A stretch of DNA of 39,342 nucleotides from UBA1876 sp964515395 (GCA_964515395.1 CAZERC010000017.1:1-39342), one strand, 5' to 3'. Positions 23,603 to 31,863 are shown, counted from the first letter of the stretch. Numbers and translations: made by a program. The notes: generated by a model from the sequence alone, not told the origin.

Positions 23603-24262
23603 ATGTCGACAAAACGCCGGGTACTCTTTGCACGCCATGGGGCGACTGACTGGAACTCGCAATACCGTTACCAGGGGAAAGCGGACATTCCGCTTAATGA
23701 AACAGGCCGTAAGGAGGCCATGCTTTTGGCGCAGCGGTTGAGATCCTGGACGCCTTGCAGGGTATATTCGAGCCCCCTAACCAGGGCCGCCGAGACGGCG
23801 CGGATCATTGCCGCTTCGATGGATTCCCGCCCCCATGTCAATTATGTCGATGACCTCGTGGAAATGGATTTTGGTGATTGGGAATCCCATTCCATGTATG
23901 ACATTGCACGAAAAGACCCTGAACTGTTTGCCGCGTGGCGGGCCGACCCCTCAACCGTGGCGGCACCCGGGGGGGAAGCCTTCGAAACGGTTCTGTCCAG
24001 GGTGAGATCCGCTTTGGGAAATATTTTCGAAGAGAGCGATGAAGACCTTCTGGTGGTCTTTCACGGAGGAACGATACGTGCCGCCCTTTGCTTCCTTTTC
24101 AACATGCCTCCTTCGGTGGTCTGGCGGTTGCGCATGGGAAACTGCAGTCTGACAGGCATTGAAATGCGTGATGACACGTGCTACCTCGCTTTTTTCAACG
24201 ACGTATCCCATCTCCGGGTGCCTGAAGAGTTTGCCGGTTCCATTCCCCTGGGCGAGTGGTAA
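23603..24262 (+). CDS. Histidine phosphatase family protein (PGM/CobC-like)
   Basis: This 219-residue enzyme of the phosphoglycerate-mutase superfamily probably acts as a phosphatase. 'LFARHGATDWN' holds the catalytic His12, 'YSSPLTRAAETARII' and 'EMDFGDWES' follow, and 'VVFHGGTIRAAL' supplies the second His. Overall it resembles alpha-ribazole phosphatases (CobC), but no cobalamin genes are near, so the substrate is open. ATG 23603 has GAGGAGG just upstream. It directly follows the tRNA terminator and has no clear promoter of its own. Confidence 0.87.
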   Translation: MSTKRRVLFARHGATDWNSQYRYQGKADIPLNETGRKEAMLLAQRLRSWTPCRVYSSPLTRAAETARIIAASMDSRPHVNYVDDLVEMDFGDWESHSMYDIARKDPELFAAWRADPSTVAAPGGEAFETVLSRVRSALGNIFEESDEDLLVVFHGGTIRAALCFLFNMPPSVVWRLRMGNCSLTGIEMRDDTCYLAFFNDVSHLRVPEEFAGSIPLGEW

Positions 24263-24276
24263 ATGCGGTTCGTCCA

Positions 24277-24285
24277 TGGTATAAA
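24277..24285 (+). promoter_or_regulatory. Extended -10 promoter of sigma factor/envelope operon
   Basis: TGGTATAAA (TG at 24277-24278, TATAAA at 24280-24285), 26 nt before the sigma factor ATG. The -35 is weak. It is the last good promoter candidate I see before the envelope genes. Confidence 0.45.
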
Positions 24286-24311
24286 GGGATGAGGTCACAG
24301 GGAGGAGAGCC

Positions 24312-24902
24312 ATGGACGACAAAAGGCGGCCCGATACAGATGGTCGAAGAGTTTCGGAGAAAGAGGAAAGTTCCCTTTGGCGGAAGGCCGCAAGCGGTGA
24401 CGAAGACGCCAGGGATCAGCTCATTCTTTTACACAGGCCGCTGGTTTTCTGGCTCGCCGGGAAATTCCAGGTTTCCCCCCAGCAGTATCATGACCTTGTC
24501 CAGGAGGGCATGATCGCACTCATCAAGGCCGTGGACAGGTTTGACCCCGAAAGAAAAACCCGGTTCGCCACTTACGGCTACTACCGCATCAAGGGGCAGA
24601 TGACCAATTACCTGCAAAGAGTCGAAGCGAAAGCCCCCCAGCCTGTTGATGAAGACGCCTTTCCCCTTTCCAGCGGGGATGAAACGGACAGGCTTGACTG
24701 GCTGATCAGCATCATGGAACAAATGAAAGATCTTCCGGAAAAAGAGTCCGATGTCATCGAGGCTCTTGTCTTCCAGGGGAAAAAGGCCAGGGAATATGCC
24801 AGTGAGCGTGGCGTCGACGTCAGTCACATATACAGGCTGCAAAGGAAAGCCATATCCAGGATACGCAACGTGCTTGGACTTGAAGCGACAGAACATCCCT
24901 GA
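24312..24902 (+). CDS. Sigma-70 family RNA polymerase sigma factor (regions 2 and 4)
   Basis: This 196-residue protein has sigma region 2 at about 35-105 ('LILLHRPLVFWLAGKF', 'YHDLVQEGMIALIKAVDRFDP', 'RFATYGYYRIKGQMTNYLQ') and region 4 at about 135-190 ('LPEKESDVIEALVFQGKKAREYASERGVDVSHIYRLQRKAISRIR'). Region 3 seems very short or absent. Region 2 looks more like the SigH/FliA group than typical ECF factors. The product would direct transcription of an alternative regulon. ATG 24312 has GGGAGGAG upstream. It is followed by a membrane-anchored protein and then bamA, which suggests an envelope-related role by inference. Confidence 0.85.
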   Translation: MDDKRRPDTDGRRVSEKEESSLWRKAASGDEDARDQLILLHRPLVFWLAGKFQVSPQQYHDLVQEGMIALIKAVDRFDPERKTRFATYGYYRIKGQMTNYLQRVEAKAPQPVDEDAFPLSSGDETDRLDWLISIMEQMKDLPEKESDVIEALVFQGKKAREYASERGVDVSHIYRLQRKAISRIRNVLGLEATEHP

Positions 24903-24935
24903 ACTGTGATAATGTTCATGCCCACTGTTAAAAAT

Positions 24936-24947
24936 CCGGCATGCCGG
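24936..24947 (+). repeat. Palindrome between sigma factor and membrane protein genes
   Basis: CCGGCATGCCGG is a perfect 12-bp palindrome. With flanks it extends to an 18-bp near-palindrome with one mismatched pair. It sits in the 67-nt gap after the sigma factor. It could be an operator or a small hairpin; there is no T-run to make it a terminator. Confidence 0.35.
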
Positions 24948-24969
24948 GTTCGGGGAGGTTTCCTGTATT

Positions 24970-25605
24970 ATGGAAAAGAGATTCAGGCGGGTTCAAAGAT
25001 GGCTTGAACGGTGCATTGAAGCTTGCAGGAAAGAGAAATGGTCCAATGCCGTTGCCGATGTGGAATGCGCCAGGGCGGAGCTTGAAACGGCCAAAGATGA
25101 GCTATGGTCGTTGGTTTCCGAAGCCCGGGCGGCCGAGAAGGCAGGATATGCGGGAAGGATGTTGCCACTCTCCCTGCGTTCGGCTTTTCTGGCTGTGGCA
25201 GTCGTCATGGCGGCCGCAATCCCCTTGTCCACGGGGACCGTCCCGGTAGCGCTGGAACAGGTGGAAAAGGAGGTTTCCCTGGAATGGGTGACCCCTGACG
25301 AGAAGCGTCTCCTCACGTCCCTGCGGCAAAACCTCAGCGACATGAACAGCGCCAGGAACACCCCGGGAGAGGCAACAAAGGCCGAAACGGCCGGCAAGGC
25401 GGATCGACAGGTTGCAAAGACCTCTTCCACTTCAGCAGTGGTTCATGCCGGTGGGGCAGGTCAAACCGGACGGCAGGACCTTCCAGGGCAACCTTCCGGA
25501 ACGAAAAAGGAAGACGTGACCATCGACGAGATCCTGTCGCTTTACGAGGTCGGCCAACGGGCGTTACGATCGGAACCCATAACGATCGAAGAGGCAAGCA
25601 GGTAA
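24970..25605 (+). CDS. Single-pass membrane protein of unknown function
   Basis: This 211-residue protein has a charged helical N-terminal part (1-62), one likely membrane segment (about 66-90, 'LRSAFLAVAVVMAAAIPL') and a soluble tail rich in Ser, Thr, Gly and Lys, ending in 'VTIDEILSLYEVGQRALRSEPITIEEASR'. By the positive-inside rule the N-terminus is probably cytoplasmic. I do not recognise the family. Position directly after a sigma factor and the one-pass topology recall anti-sigma factors, but the zinc-binding HxxxCxxC motif is absent. ATG 24970 has GGGGAGG 11 nt upstream. Confidence 0.72.
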   Translation: MEKRFRRVQRWLERCIEACRKEKWSNAVADVECARAELETAKDELWSLVSEARAAEKAGYAGRMLPLSLRSAFLAVAVVMAAAIPLSTGTVPVALEQVEKEVSLEWVTPDEKRLLTSLRQNLSDMNSARNTPGEATKAETAGKADRQVAKTSSTSAVVHAGGAGQTGRQDLPGQPSGTKKEDVTIDEILSLYEVGQRALRSEPITIEEASR

Positions 25606-25654
25606 GCAGCCGGTTCCCTGACTGCGGAGCCGCTACGAAAGGAGTGCTGAGCAC

Positions 25655-27403
25655 GTGAGACGTTCCGGACTCTTCGCAGGCTTTTTGATTCTGATTGCAG
25701 CAATTTTCGCAGCGACCGCGGCCACAGCCCAGGCCCCGCTTGTTTCGGGAATCGGAGTGACGGGGAACAAGGAAGTGGTTGACGAGCATATCCTGAATGT
25801 CGTGGAAACCGAAGTGGGGGAACCGCTGGACAGGGACCAGATTCAGCAGGATGTCGACGCGATTTACGGTCTCGGCTTTTTCTCCCTGGTCGATGTCTCC
25901 ATCACGCCCCAGGCCGGTGGAGCTTATGTCGAGTTCGAAGTTATTGAAAACCCTGTCGTGCAAAAGGTGGAATTTACCGGCAACACCGTCTTTACCGACG
26001 AAGAACTCATGGAAGTGCTCTTTACACGACCGGGAAACGTGTTCAACAGGATCTTTTTCCGCCATGACCTGCAGCGGGTTGTTGAAAAATATGAAAAGGC
26101 CGGATATTCCATGGTTCGCATCCAGGATGTCCAGGTGGACGGGGAAACGGTCAACGTACAGATCATGGAACCCGCCGTCGGGGACATCATCATCCAGGGC
26201 AATACCAGAACCAAGACTTACGTGATAGAGCGGGAAATACTGCTTAAAAAAGGCGACCTTCTCAACTCGACGCTGCTCAGGCATTCTTTGGCCAACTTGA
26301 ACCAGTTGGGCTTTTTCGAGGACGTAAGCCTCGGTTTCGAGCCAAGCGAGGAAGATCCGTCGGTTGTCAACCTGGTTTTCACCGTCGAGGAAAAAAGGAC
26401 TACCAGGCTCGGGTTGTCAATTGGGCACGGGACGAGCAGCGGGTGGTCCGGAGGGGCCAGCGTGACGGAATCGAACGTGGGAGGACGGGGTCATATAGCC
26501 GAAGTGGCCTTCGAGACAGGGGACTACGAGCAATACTGGGTCACCTACCGGGAACCCTACATGGACCAGGAGCATTATTCATGGAGGGTAGGATTTTACA
26601 AACGCGACTGGGAAGACGTGGAAGACAATTACGAGGGTGCAACCAGATATGAATATGATGAGGATCGGACCGGGTTTTACGCCGGTATCGGCAAGCAATT
26701 CCGCAACGACGAAAAACTGAGCTGGTTCACAACACTTGACTGGCATAACATAGATTTGACCAACATAAGATACCTGAGCGGCACAGAACCGTTCGCAGAC
26801 CCTGAGGAACGGGCCGGCGACACCTATTCCATTACAGGAACACTTACCTATAATAACCGGAAAAAGTACATCGCTTACCCCGAAGGGCAGGTATACTCCC
26901 TTTCGATAGAACAGGGTCTTTTCCAATCCGATTACGGCAGCGGCGATGACATGAATTACACCAAGTATTGGCTTGAAAGCCGTTTTTATTGGCCGCTGCG
27001 AGACTTTCTTGGCGGCTTCGTAAACCTCGACATCGGTTCTGAAGAGGATCCCGTCATTTTCGCGAGCAGGATCCGTTACGGGTTGTCTTCGGGTTCCGTC
27101 CCCTGGTCGGAAAAATATGAACTTGGCGGCGACCAGACACTGAGAGGGTACGAGGACGACGAGTTCAGGGGCGAGGAAATGGTCATGGGGAATTTCGAAC
27201 TTCGTCTTCCCGTACAAGAGTCGCTTTCATTTGTGCTTTTCTACGACACAGGTTATGCCAGTGACGACTTCAGCTTTTCAGACGTCAAGGATTCCGTTGG
27301 TTTCGGGATAAGGGTCAGGACTCCGCTCGGCAATTTGAGGCTCGATGTGGCCGAGGGAGAGTATGACACCTTTACCCATTTCGGGTTTGGGGAGCTTTTC
27401 TAG
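25655..27403 (+). CDS. bamA: Outer-membrane assembly factor BamA (Omp85), three POTRA domains
   Basis: This 582-residue outer-membrane protein folds and inserts beta-barrel proteins. A signal peptide (1-26, ending 'ATAQ') is followed by three POTRA-like repeats at about 27-100, 101-172 and 173-248, each with a G-N core such as 'GVTGNKEV', 'EFTGNTVF' and 'IIQGNTRT'. Residues from about 249 form the barrel. 'TLRGYEDDEFRG' matches the conserved RGY/F loop, and the last strand ends in Phe. E. coli BamA has five POTRA domains; this one is shorter. GTG 25655 has AAAGGAG 10 nt upstream. Confidence 0.94.
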   Translation: MRRSGLFAGFLILIAAIFAATAATAQAPLVSGIGVTGNKEVVDEHILNVVETEVGEPLDRDQIQQDVDAIYGLGFFSLVDVSITPQAGGAYVEFEVIENPVVQKVEFTGNTVFTDEELMEVLFTRPGNVFNRIFFRHDLQRVVEKYEKAGYSMVRIQDVQVDGETVNVQIMEPAVGDIIIQGNTRTKTYVIEREILLKKGDLLNSTLLRHSLANLNQLGFFEDVSLGFEPSEEDPSVVNLVFTVEEKRTTRLGLSIGHGTSSGWSGGASVTESNVGGRGHIAEVAFETGDYEQYWVTYREPYMDQEHYSWRVGFYKRDWEDVEDNYEGATRYEYDEDRTGFYAGIGKQFRNDEKLSWFTTLDWHNIDLTNIRYLSGTEPFADPEERAGDTYSITGTLTYNNRKKYIAYPEGQVYSLSIEQGLFQSDYGSGDDMNYTKYWLESRFYWPLRDFLGGFVNLDIGSEEDPVIFASRIRYGLSSGSVPWSEKYELGGDQTLRGYEDDEFRGEEMVMGNFELRLPVQESLSFVLFYDTGYASDDFSFSDVKDSVGFGIRVRTPLGNLRLDVAEGEYDTFTHFGFGELF

Positions 27404-27421
27404 ACGAAAAGAGAGGGTTTG

Positions 27422-28681
27422 ATGTCGGTAGTTTCTGACGGATATGGGCATTTGAGAAGAAAGGCCACGGTCGTATTCTGGGCCGTGGCCTTTCTTCTCA
27501 CAGGCACGGCGGAAGCAGGCGTCAACGTCGGTGGTGTCCCTGAGTGGCTCGAACCGCCGATCAATAGGTCGCTTGGAGCCGTGTGGGAAGAAGTGGTGGA
27601 TCGGGTTTCTTCAGACAGGGAGCGGGTCCTTTCCCTGGTCGCAAAACGCCTTTTCCCGGGGCTTGAACTTGTCGAGATCCAGATCGCCGGTGATGACCTT
27701 GACGTCGTGTTCCATGTACCGCCATCCCGCGCAGAGAACTGGAATGTCCGGTTGAAACAACCGGATCTCCCGGATTTTTTGGAAGAGATATTCCAAAAGG
27801 ACGTTTCGGTATTCCAGAAAAGGGTGGTCCAGATACTGGATTCCCTTCCGCTGGATGTCTTCCGTTGGGCGGGAGAGGATTTCAGAAACAGCCTTGCTGA
27901 ACACCTGGAAAGGACCCTTCCGGGGTGGAAGCCTTCATTCGTTTTCTCGAGAAGCGAAGGCAACGGGCTTCTTGAAATCGGTTTCACGCCTGAAGAACCT
28001 GTCGTGATCGCCTTTTCGCCCAGACTCTCGAGCCGTTCGCTGCCCTTGATTCTCCAGTCGAAGCTTGAGGACGAAACACTCGAGGTGACGTCGGAAATCG
28101 TCGGCCTCCCAGGTGCCTGGATCGGACGACACAAGGAGGCTGTCGAAGCGTACGTCGCCTCTTCTCTGGAAAAAAGATGGGCCGCCGAGGAAATGCGCGG
28201 AAAGGTTGATGTGGATATTCAACCCGACCGGATCGCTCCTGTCGATGTCGAGGTCGAGAGCGATCGGTATACCCTGCGGGCCTGGCTCGGAGTCTTTGCC
28301 GGTGCAGACGATAGATATCCTGAGTTGGGGATCCATGCCGGACGCCGACTTCAGCCTTTTCCTGGTTGGAACATCGAGGGTTACGGAGAGTTCCTTGTGG
28401 AAATGAACGATGGAAGCATCGATCCGAGGATCGGGTTGAGATGGAAAGGGACTTCAGACATCTGGCTGGGAATCGAACGGTCCTTCGATGACGACGAGAA
28501 TTGGGGACGGGTCTGGTTCGATGAGATCCTGCCGCGGCTTTATGCGTGGGGACGATTCCGCGAGGACGGGGAGGCCGAAGCGGCGATCGGATGGAGGACA
28601 GGCGAGCACATTTCCTGGGAAATATACTACGACAGCCGTGACGACGAGGACGTGAGCCTCAGAATCATGGGGAACCTGTAG
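27422..28681 (+). CDS. Exported protein of unknown function between bamA and lpxD
   Basis: This 419-residue protein has a signal peptide ('LRRKATVVFWAVAFLLTGTAEA', written here in parts: basic LRRK, core VVFWAVAFLL, cut after AEA near residue 32). The middle is rich in charged helices; the last 120 residues show strands of alternating hydrophobic and polar residues, such as 'IGLRWKGTSDIWLGIERSF' and 'HISWEIYYDSRD', perhaps a small beta-sheet or barrel domain. I do not recognise the family. In many diderms skp/ompH lies here, but this protein is too large and unlike it. ATG 27422 follows GAGAGGG. A perfect hairpin lies in its signal-peptide codons. Confidence 0.75.
   Translation: MSVVSDGYGHLRRKATVVFWAVAFLLTGTAEAGVNVGGVPEWLEPPINRSLGAVWEEVVDRVSSDRERVLSLVAKRLFPGLELVEIQIAGDDLDVVFHVPPSRAENWNVRLKQPDLPDFLEEIFQKDVSVFQKRVVQILDSLPLDVFRWAGEDFRNSLAEHLERTLPGWKPSFVFSRSEGNGLLEIGFTPEEPVVIAFSPRLSSRSLPLILQSKLEDETLEVTSEIVGLPGAWIGRHKEAVEAYVASSLEKRWAAEEMRGKVDVDIQPDRIAPVDVEVESDRYTLRAWLGVFAGADDRYPELGIHAGRRLQPFPGWNIEGYGEFLVEMNDGSIDPRIGLRWKGTSDIWLGIERSFDDDENWGRVWFDEILPRLYAWGRFREDGEAEAAIGWRTGEHISWEIYYDSRDDEDVSLRIMGNL
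27453..27500 (+). repeat. Perfect 18-bp inverted repeat inside a coding region
   Basis: TGAGAAGAAAGGCCACGG (27453-27470) is exactly complementary to 27483-27500, with a 12-nt loop between. In mRNA this would be a very stable hairpin starting 31 nt after the start codon of the unknown exported protein. The 5' arm encodes the basic part of its signal peptide and the 3' arm the hydrophobic core. There is no T-run after it. Confidence 0.95.
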
Positions 28682-28702
28682 ATGAATTGGTGAGATGAAG
28701 TC

Positions 28703-29755
28703 ATGATGATAAAAAACAAAACAACCCTGGGTGACCTGGTCAATCTTATCGGTTCCGGCAAAGTGATAGGGGATCCTCAAAGACGTGTTACAGGAGTTCA
28801 ACTTCCTGAGGGGACCTCACCTGACAAGGTGACGGCCGTCTGGCAAAAGCAGATGTTGCGGAATCTGGCAGCGGGTGTGCCGGTCATTTCCTCGCCGGGA
28901 TGGATTGAAGAAGAAAGGGACAGGATCGAAGTGGAAGATCCCCAGTATGCTTTTGCAAAGGTACTGGGTTTTTTCGCGACCACATCCAGACCACAGCACG
29001 GTATTCACGAGTCCGCCTGCGTCGGGGAGAATGTCGTAATTGCGTCCACGGCTTCTGTCGGACCCCACTGCGTCATTGGCGAAGGATGCCGCATAGGTCC
29101 CGATGCGGTCCTGGAAGCGGGGGTTTTTTTGGGCCGGAACGTGAAAATCGGGAAGGGAACCTTCATTGAACCGCGCGCGGTGCTTTACCATGGCGTTTGC
29201 ATTGGAGAGAACTGCCTGATCCACGCCGGGGCAATTCTCGGGTGTGACGGGTTCGGCTTTTTGCCCGGGCGTGGGGAGGAACCCGTCAAGATTCCTCAAC
29301 TGGGAACGGTCAAAATCGGTGACCGCGTGGAAATCGGCGCAGGGGCCACGATAGACAGGGCAACGATCGGAGAAACCCTGGTGGGTGACGGAACGGTCAT
29401 TGACGACCAGGTGCATGTCGGTCACAACGCCAGGATCGGGAAAGGCTGCATCCTCGTTGCCATGACCGGAATCGCGGGCAGCGCCGTTCTCGAGGACAAT
29501 GTCATCATGGCGGCCAGAAGCGGTGTGGCCGATCACGTGAAAGTCGGCAAGGGGGCCACCGTGGCGGCCTATGGTGGTGCCACCAGGGATGTCCCCGAGA
29601 AAGCGATCGTCTCCGGGTTCCCGGCCAGGGAACACTCCTCGGAGATGAAAAAACAGGCACTGCTCCGGAAATTGCCAGACCTGGCGACAAAAGTGAAGCA
29701 ACTGGAAAAAAGGATCAGGGAACTCGAAGATACGTCGGATGGCGAGCACTCATGA
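28703..29755 (+). CDS. lpxD: UDP-3-O-(3-hydroxyacyl)glucosamine N-acyltransferase
   Basis: This 350-residue enzyme adds the second acyl chain in lipid A synthesis. The N-terminal domain (1-100) is followed by a left-handed beta-helix of hexapeptide repeats such as 'IGEGCRIGPDAVLEAGVFLGRNVKIGKGT'. The catalytic-type His lies in 'QVHVGHNARIG' (near residue 241), and 'LGCDGFGF' is typical of LpxD. The C-terminal coiled tail 'KQLEKRIRELED' follows. ATGs occur at 28703 and 28706, with a weak GGTGAG upstream. It overlaps lpxC by ATGA. Confidence 0.95.
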   Translation: MMIKNKTTLGDLVNLIGSGKVIGDPQRRVTGVQLPEGTSPDKVTAVWQKQMLRNLAAGVPVISSPGWIEEERDRIEVEDPQYAFAKVLGFFATTSRPQHGIHESACVGENVVIASTASVGPHCVIGEGCRIGPDAVLEAGVFLGRNVKIGKGTFIEPRAVLYHGVCIGENCLIHAGAILGCDGFGFLPGRGEEPVKIPQLGTVKIGDRVEIGAGATIDRATIGETLVGDGTVIDDQVHVGHNARIGKGCILVAMTGIAGSAVLEDNVIMAARSGVADHVKVGKGATVAAYGGATRDVPEKAIVSGFPAREHSSEMKKQALLRKLPDLATKVKQLEKRIRELEDTSDGEHS

Positions 29756-30579
29756 CAAGGTCTCGCACAATCACAAAAAGGGTTTCCTGGAGGGGCAAGG
29801 GACTGCACAGCGGCAAAGAATGTGTCGTGACCGTTTCGCCTTCCCGACGACCCGGCATATATTTTTCTCATGAGGATGCAAGAATCCCCTTGCAAAATCT
29901 TCAGGCAGACGGGTCAGCCAGGGGGACCACGGTGACATTCCCCAATGGACGCCGGGCAATGACGGTGGAACATCTGCTCGGGGTGCTCTCCGGCCTTGGG
30001 CTTTGGGCCGTTGTCATCGATCTGGAGGGCCCTGAAATGCCGGCCCTCGACGGATCCGGCAAGACAATGGCGAATGAGCTCGAGAAGCATGCCGTCGATG
30101 CGCCCTGCGAAGGACCTGACCCGCTGATAATTACCATTCCGGTGACGGTGGAAGACCCTGAAAGAGAAGCCTTCGTCGGATGTTTCCCCTCACGAGAGAC
30201 ACGGGTGACGGCGGTAATACGCTACGAAGAGACGTATCCTGCGGTACAGGCGGCTGACTATCGTCACAGTTTCCTGGATTTTGCCGGGGAAATTGCACCG
30301 GCCCGGACCTTTGTACTCGAAAGGGAGATCGAAGAGGTGCTTTCGAGAGGGCTCGGCCAGGGAGGTTCCCGGGAGAATACATTGGTTTTGGGGACCGACG
30401 GTCCCCTGCAGGCGCCGAGGTTTCCTGAAGAGCCGCCCCGTCACAAGATACTTGACCTTTTCGGGGATTTGGCACTTTTGGGAAGGCCTGTGATCGGCCG
30501 TTTTTTCTCCTACAAGGGAGGGCACGTCATGAACCTTCGACTTATGGAGCGCCTCCGGCGTCTTGCCGGGACAAAATGA
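29752..30579 (+). CDS. lpxC: UDP-3-O-acyl-N-acetylglucosamine deacetylase
   Basis: This 275-residue zinc enzyme makes the committed step of lipid A synthesis. 'SWRGKGLHSGKE' opens the protein. 'TVEHLLGVLSGLGL' holds Glu73 and the zinc ligand His74; 'PPRHKILDLFGDLALLG' holds the ligands His231 and Asp235; and 'GGHVMN' holds His258. 'EMPALDGS' is also conserved. The length is slightly short compared with about 300 in Proteobacteria. ATGA overlap with lpxD; fabZ starts 31 nt after the stop. Confidence 0.95.
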   Translation: MTRSRTITKRVSWRGKGLHSGKECVVTVSPSRRPGIYFSHEDARIPLQNLQADGSARGTTVTFPNGRRAMTVEHLLGVLSGLGLWAVVIDLEGPEMPALDGSGKTMANELEKHAVDAPCEGPDPLIITIPVTVEDPEREAFVGCFPSRETRVTAVIRYEETYPAVQAADYRHSFLDFAGEIAPARTFVLEREIEEVLSRGLGQGGSRENTLVLGTDGPLQAPRFPEEPPRHKILDLFGDLALLGRPVIGRFFSYKGGHVMNLRLMERLRRLAGTK

Positions 30580-30610
30580 GGCAATAAACGATCCGAAAGG
30601 AGATATCGCG

Positions 30611-31057
30611 ATGTTCGATATTCACAAGATCCTGGAGTCTCTGCCCCATCGGTATCCATTTTTGCTGGTGGACAGAATACTCGAGATTTCGGACGATCAC
30701 GTCATCGGCCTGAAAAACGTGACCATAAACGAACCCTTTTTTCAGGGGCATTTTCCGAAGGAACCTGTCATGCCAGGGGTTCTCGTTCTGGAAGCCATGT
30801 GTCAGGTCGCAGCCATGATGATTGTCGGCAATCCGGAAGCAGAAAACATGGCGATGTACCTGACGGGGGTGGAGAAAGCCAGGCTCAGGAAGCCTGTCGT
30901 CCCCGGAGATCAGATGATCACCAAGGCTCGCATCCTCAAGATTCGCGGCAAAATCGGCAAGGCCCAGGCAGAAGCCAGGGTGGACGATCAACTTGTCGCC
31001 GAGGCCACCTTCGGCTTTGTCGTCACGGAACGATTGACAGGAGAAAAACAGAAATGA
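30611..31057 (+). CDS. fabZ: (3R)-hydroxyacyl-ACP dehydratase
   Basis: This 148-residue hot-dog enzyme dehydrates 3-hydroxyacyl-ACP in fatty acid elongation, competing with LpxA for its substrate. 'LPHRYPFLLVDRIL' and 'FFQGHFPKEPVMPGVLVLEAMCQ' carry the catalytic His47 and Glu61. I chose ATG 30611, with AAAGGAG about 8 nt upstream, over an earlier in-frame start at 30563 inside lpxC. The lpxC-fabZ-lpxA arrangement is common in LPS-bearing bacteria. It overlaps lpxA by ATGA. Confidence 0.96.
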   Translation: MFDIHKILESLPHRYPFLLVDRILEISDDHVIGLKNVTINEPFFQGHFPKEPVMPGVLVLEAMCQVAAMMIVGNPEAENMAMYLTGVEKARLRKPVVPGDQMITKARILKIRGKIGKAQAEARVDDQLVAEATFGFVVTERLTGEKQK

Positions 31058-31863
31058 CCCCACGTATCCATCCCACGGCCCTCGTTTCCGGGAAGGCCCA
31101 CCTTTCCGAAGATGTAACCATCGGTCCCTGTTGCATCATCGACGAGGACGTCGTTATTGAGGAAGGCACGGAACTGGAAGCCTTCGTCAGGGTGCGGGAC
31201 CATGTGCGCATAGGGAAGAACTGCCGTCTCTTCGAGCATGTCGTCGTAGGCGGGCTTCCGCAGGATTTCGACTTCAAGGGGGAGAGGTCCTGGGTTTTCA
31301 TCGAAAATGGCGTGGTCCTTCGCGAGAACGTAACTGTTCACCGTGCAAGCGGAGAGGGAAACCGGACGGTTGTCGGCGAAGGAGCTTACCTGATGGAAGG
31401 AAGTCACGTCGGCCACAATGTCAAGGTAGGCAGAAACTGCGTCATTGCCAACAAGGTCGGACTTGCCGGGTATTCCAGCGTTGGAGAAGGCTCCGTCCTT
31501 GGAGGGCTGGCGGGAGTGCACCAGTTTGTCAGGATAGGCAGATACTGCATGATCGGCGGCTTGTCGAAAGTGGTGCGGGATGTGCCGCCTTTTACCCTTG
31601 TCGACGGCCATCCGGCGGAAATCCGCAACATCAATGTCGTGGGTCTCAGGCGCAGGGGCTTTACCCAGGACGAACGGACCCTGATCAAAAAAGTTTACCG
31701 TTTCCTCTTCAGAAGGGATCTGTCTTTCAGGGAAGCTGTCGCCGGGCTTGATGCCGCGTTCGGTGAGGCGGAACTTGTGCATGAAATCCGCGAGTTTGCC
31801 GAATCGGGGAAACGGGGCATTACTCCGTGGCATATTTTTGAGAAGAAGGGGAACCATCAATGA
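31054..31863 (+). CDS. lpxA: UDP-N-acetylglucosamine O-acyltransferase
   Basis: This 269-residue enzyme adds the first hydroxyacyl chain to UDP-GlcNAc. A beta-helix of hexapeptide repeats begins at 'IHPTALVSGKAHLSEDVTIGPCCII'. The catalytic His121 is in 'MEGSHVGHNVKVG', and 'GLAGVHQFVRIGRY' is a characteristic LpxA stretch. The C-terminus is the usual helical domain. The start overlaps fabZ and the stop overlaps kdsC (ATGA at both ends). Acyl chain length preference cannot be judged by eye. Confidence 0.96.
   Translation: MTPRIHPTALVSGKAHLSEDVTIGPCCIIDEDVVIEEGTELEAFVRVRDHVRIGKNCRLFEHVVVGGLPQDFDFKGERSWVFIENGVVLRENVTVHRASGEGNRTVVGEGAYLMEGSHVGHNVKVGRNCVIANKVGLAGYSSVGEGSVLGGLAGVHQFVRIGRYCMIGGLSKVVRDVPPFTLVDGHPAEIRNINVVGLRRRGFTQDERTLIKKVYRFLFRRDLSFREAVAGLDAAFGEAELVHEIREFAESGKRGITPWHIFEKKGNHQ

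Noticed and set aside
23250..23741. 163-codon plus-strand frame across the tRNA operon
   Set aside because: It starts at the tRNA promoter and runs through three tRNA genes, a terminator and the start of the phosphatase gene in a different frame.
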